A stretch of 64,000 nucleotides of DNA from Rhizobium rhizogenes (GTDB lineage: Bacteria; Pseudomonadota; Alphaproteobacteria; Rhizobiales; Rhizobiaceae): NCBI RefSeq assembly GCF_002005205.3, contig NZ_CP019701.2:248001-312000 (forward strand), given 5' to 3'. The stretch's first letter is position 1. The number at the start of each line of letters is the position of its first letter. A model generated the notes under the pieces. It had not been told where the DNA came from. It ran no database searches and saw nothing but the letters and a program-made list of their open reading frames with translations. Of this stretch, positions 62,049 to 64,000 are shown in pieces. Made by a program: the position numbers and the translations under genes.

Positions 62049-63986
62049 GTGAAGACCATCGCCGCAAGATTTCTCGCGCTGTTCGTCTTGCTGGGCGCGG
62101 CCTTCCCGGCCTTTGCGGAGGAATTCATCCGCTCCTACCATTCCGTTGTCGACGTGGCGGCGGATGGCAAGCTGACGGTGACGGAAACCATCACCGCCCG
62201 CGCCGAAGGTCAGAACATCAAGCGCGGCATCTTCCGCGATTTCCCGCTTTATGCGCTGGATGCGAATAACCGCCGTACCAAGGTGGATTTCAACGTCGTT
62301 TCGGTGGAGCGCGATGGCGCGCCGGAAAACTGGCGCACCGAAACTATCGATGGCGGCATCCGCATCTATACCGGCAGCGCCGAGCGTTTTCTGCCGACCG
62401 GCGAGCATATCTTCCAGATCACCTACACCACCGCCCGGCAAATCCGTTATTTCAGCGATTATGACGAGCTGACCTGGAACGTCACCGGCAATGGCTGGCA
62501 GTTCCCGATGGGCGAGATTTCCGCGACCATCACTCTGCCGCAGGGCGTCAAGGCCATCGATACGGCCGTCTTCACCGGTCCGCTTGGCGCGAAAGGCAAG
62601 GATGCCCGCATCTTCAGCGAAGGCAACGAAGTCTTTTTCGCTTCCACCCGCCCGTTTTCGGTGGGTGAAGGTATGACGGTCGCCGTCAAACTGCCGAAGG
62701 GTGCCATTGCCGCGCCTGATACGACGCAGGAGGCGGGCTGGTGGCTGCGCGACAATCTGGCCATCCTGCTTTCGGGTGGCGGGCTTTTTGTCGTGCTGCT
62801 TTATTATCTGCGGGCGTGGTTCGCGGTCGGCCGTGATCCCGCCAAGGGCGTGGTGGTGCCGCGCTGGGATGCACCGGAGGGGCTTTCCCCGGCTTTGGTC
62901 AACTATGTCGATAATCGCGGCTTTTCGGGTGCCGGCTGGACGGCGCTATCCGCCTCGGCCCTTGATCTCGCGGTCAAAGGCTATGTCGTTCTGGAAGACC
63001 TGAAAAATTCCATCGTCATCCGCCGCACGGAAAAGGCAATCGCCGCCGATCTGCCGACCGGGCAGAAAACGCTGCTTTCCGCCATCGGCGGTGCGGGCAA
63101 GGTACTGACCATCGATAAGGCGCATGGGGCGGAAGTCGAAAAGGTCGGCACGCAGTTCCGCGCGGCGATAGAAAAGGAACATCGCGGCAAATATTACCGC
63201 AGCAATGCCGGTTACACCGTCTTCGGCATCTTCCTCAGCATCGCCCTCATCGTCGCGACGTTGATCTTCGGCGATCTCGATGAAAGCGCCATTGCCGCCG
63301 TCCTCGTCTTCGGCTTTTTCGCCTTCTTCTTCAGCATCCTGTCGATCGGTATTGGCCGGCAGTTCTCGCGCGGCGCACCGCTGCGCAAGCGGATTGGCGG
63401 CATCGTCATGCTGGCCTTTGCCGGTTTCGTGGCCTTTTCAGCCATTGGCGGCATCGCCACGCAAATCCTGCTGGATGTGACGCATGACACCAAGTCGCTG
63501 GCGCTGGCCGCCATCGGCGGCATCGTGCTCACCAATGCGCTGTTCCTGTTCCTGATGGGCGCGCCGACGCCGCTCGGCCGCAAACTGATGGACGGCATCG
63601 AAGGGCTTAGAACCTATCTGACGCTGGCGGAAAAAGACCGGATGAACATGGCCGGCGCGCCCGCCATGTCGCCGCAGCATTTCGAGACATTGCTGCCCTA
63701 TGCCGTGGCGCTCGGCGTTGAAAAACCGTGGAGCCGCACCTTCGAGGCATGGCTTGCCACAGCCGCCGCCGGTGCCGCTGCTGCAAGTTATGCGCCCGGC
63801 TGGTATGCGGGCAGCAATTACGGCAGCTTTGGCGACAGGATCGGCGGTTTTTCCACCTCCATGGCCAATACCATCGCTTCCACCATTCCTCAGCCCGTCA
63901 GCTCGTCCGGCTCCAGCTTTTCGGGCGGTGGCGGCGGCGGTTTTTCCGGCTCCGGCGGCGGCGGCGGTGGCGGTGGCGGCTGGTAA
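62049..63986 (+). CDS. DUF2207-domain membrane protein with Gly-rich tail
   Basis: A 645-aa protein; GTG start at 62049 with GAGGAGGG upstream. Signal peptide MKTIAARFLALFVLLGAAFP, then an exported DUF2207 domain (EFIRSYHSVVDVAADGKLTV, ERFLPTGEHIFQITYTTARQ). Transmembrane segments occur at about 240-260 (LAILLSGGGLFVVLLYYLR) and 385-500. It ends in an extreme Gly/Ser tail (SGGGGGGFSGSGGGGGGGGG, then W). Such YlbH-/TPM-like proteins occur with LemA; function unknown. The 3' end is complete. Confidence 0.9.
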   Translation: MKTIAARFLALFVLLGAAFPAFAEEFIRSYHSVVDVAADGKLTVTETITARAEGQNIKRGIFRDFPLYALDANNRRTKVDFNVVSVERDGAPENWRTETIDGGIRIYTGSAERFLPTGEHIFQITYTTARQIRYFSDYDELTWNVTGNGWQFPMGEISATITLPQGVKAIDTAVFTGPLGAKGKDARIFSEGNEVFFASTRPFSVGEGMTVAVKLPKGAIAAPDTTQEAGWWLRDNLAILLSGGGLFVVLLYYLRAWFAVGRDPAKGVVVPRWDAPEGLSPALVNYVDNRGFSGAGWTALSASALDLAVKGYVVLEDLKNSIVIRRTEKAIAADLPTGQKTLLSAIGGAGKVLTIDKAHGAEVEKVGTQFRAAIEKEHRGKYYRSNAGYTVFGIFLSIALIVATLIFGDLDESAIAAVLVFGFFAFFFSILSIGIGRQFSRGAPLRKRIGGIVMLAFAGFVAFSAIGGIATQILLDVTHDTKSLALAAIGGIVLTNALFLFLMGAPTPLGRKLMDGIEGLRTYLTLAEKDRMNMAGAPAMSPQHFETLLPYAVALGVEKPWSRTFEAWLATAAAGAAAASYAPGWYAGSNYGSFGDRIGGFSTSMANTIASTIPQPVSSSGSSFSGGGGGGFSGSGGGGGGGGGW

Positions 63987-64000
63987 CGCCTGCCGGCGGT

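Overview
The window looks like a chromosomal segment of Agrobacterium or a close Rhizobiaceae relative. The basis is the protein content (PdhS-type kinase, ScfR-type regulator beside isocitrate lyase, split glycyl-tRNA synthetase with a LemA neighbour), high GC, mostly GC-ending codons, and a tRNA-His lacking the extra G-1. The genus is inferred from recognised proteins; no search was run.

Left chromosomal block (1-17.6 kb): the start of a glutamine-synthetase-family gene, an HI0933-type flavoprotein, a LysR regulator, isocitrate lyase (aceA) divergent from its probable XRE/ScfR regulator, a four-gene putrescine/spermidine ABC importer (potFGHI), a fused-type ferric iron ABC permease, and a large PAS histidine kinase of the PdhS/PleC/DivJ type. 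tRNA-His(GTG) lies at 17623-17699.

Integrated island (17.65-40.99 kb): a 54-bp perfect direct repeat of the tRNA-His 3' end bounds a 23.3-kb element. The similarity continues into a hairpin downstream of the tRNA. A tyrosine integrase sits at the right end, and a 19-bp repeat near both ends probably marks integrase arm sites. Cargo, left to right: a 1045-aa nucleoside-phosphorylase protein with a STAND-like middle that lacks a P-loop (the strongest candidate for an undescribed defence system); a translationally coupled mobilisation operon with a Mob_Pre-type relaxase and a DotA/TraY-like membrane protein; a leftward run of small orphan genes ending in a 5-methylcytosine methyltransferase; an AT-rich P-loop ATPase; two small exported proteins; a LuxR-type HTH protein divergent from a serine recombinase; a 453-aa protein of unknown function; a possible nuclease-fold protein; and the integrase. 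The full set of type IV secretion genes is absent, so the element looks mobilisable rather than self-transmissible.

Right chromosomal block (41.0-64.0 kb): Ppx/GppA phosphatase and RlmE (overlapping), an MFS exporter, a Tat-exported MBL hydrolase, guaB, a MAPEG protein, a zinc alcohol dehydrogenase, a dienelactone-hydrolase-like protein, and a leftward cluster of polyprenyl diphosphate synthase, TPR lipoprotein-like protein, ispE and moaB. A rightward run follows: DUF2007, TrmN6-like methyltransferase, S49 peptidase, acyltransferase, glyQ, LemA, an E. coli-type EPSP synthase and a DUF2207 protein. Two palindromic intergenic repeats (13.34-13.46 and 50.76-50.94 kb) resemble the mosaic/MITE-like repeats common in rhizobial genomes.
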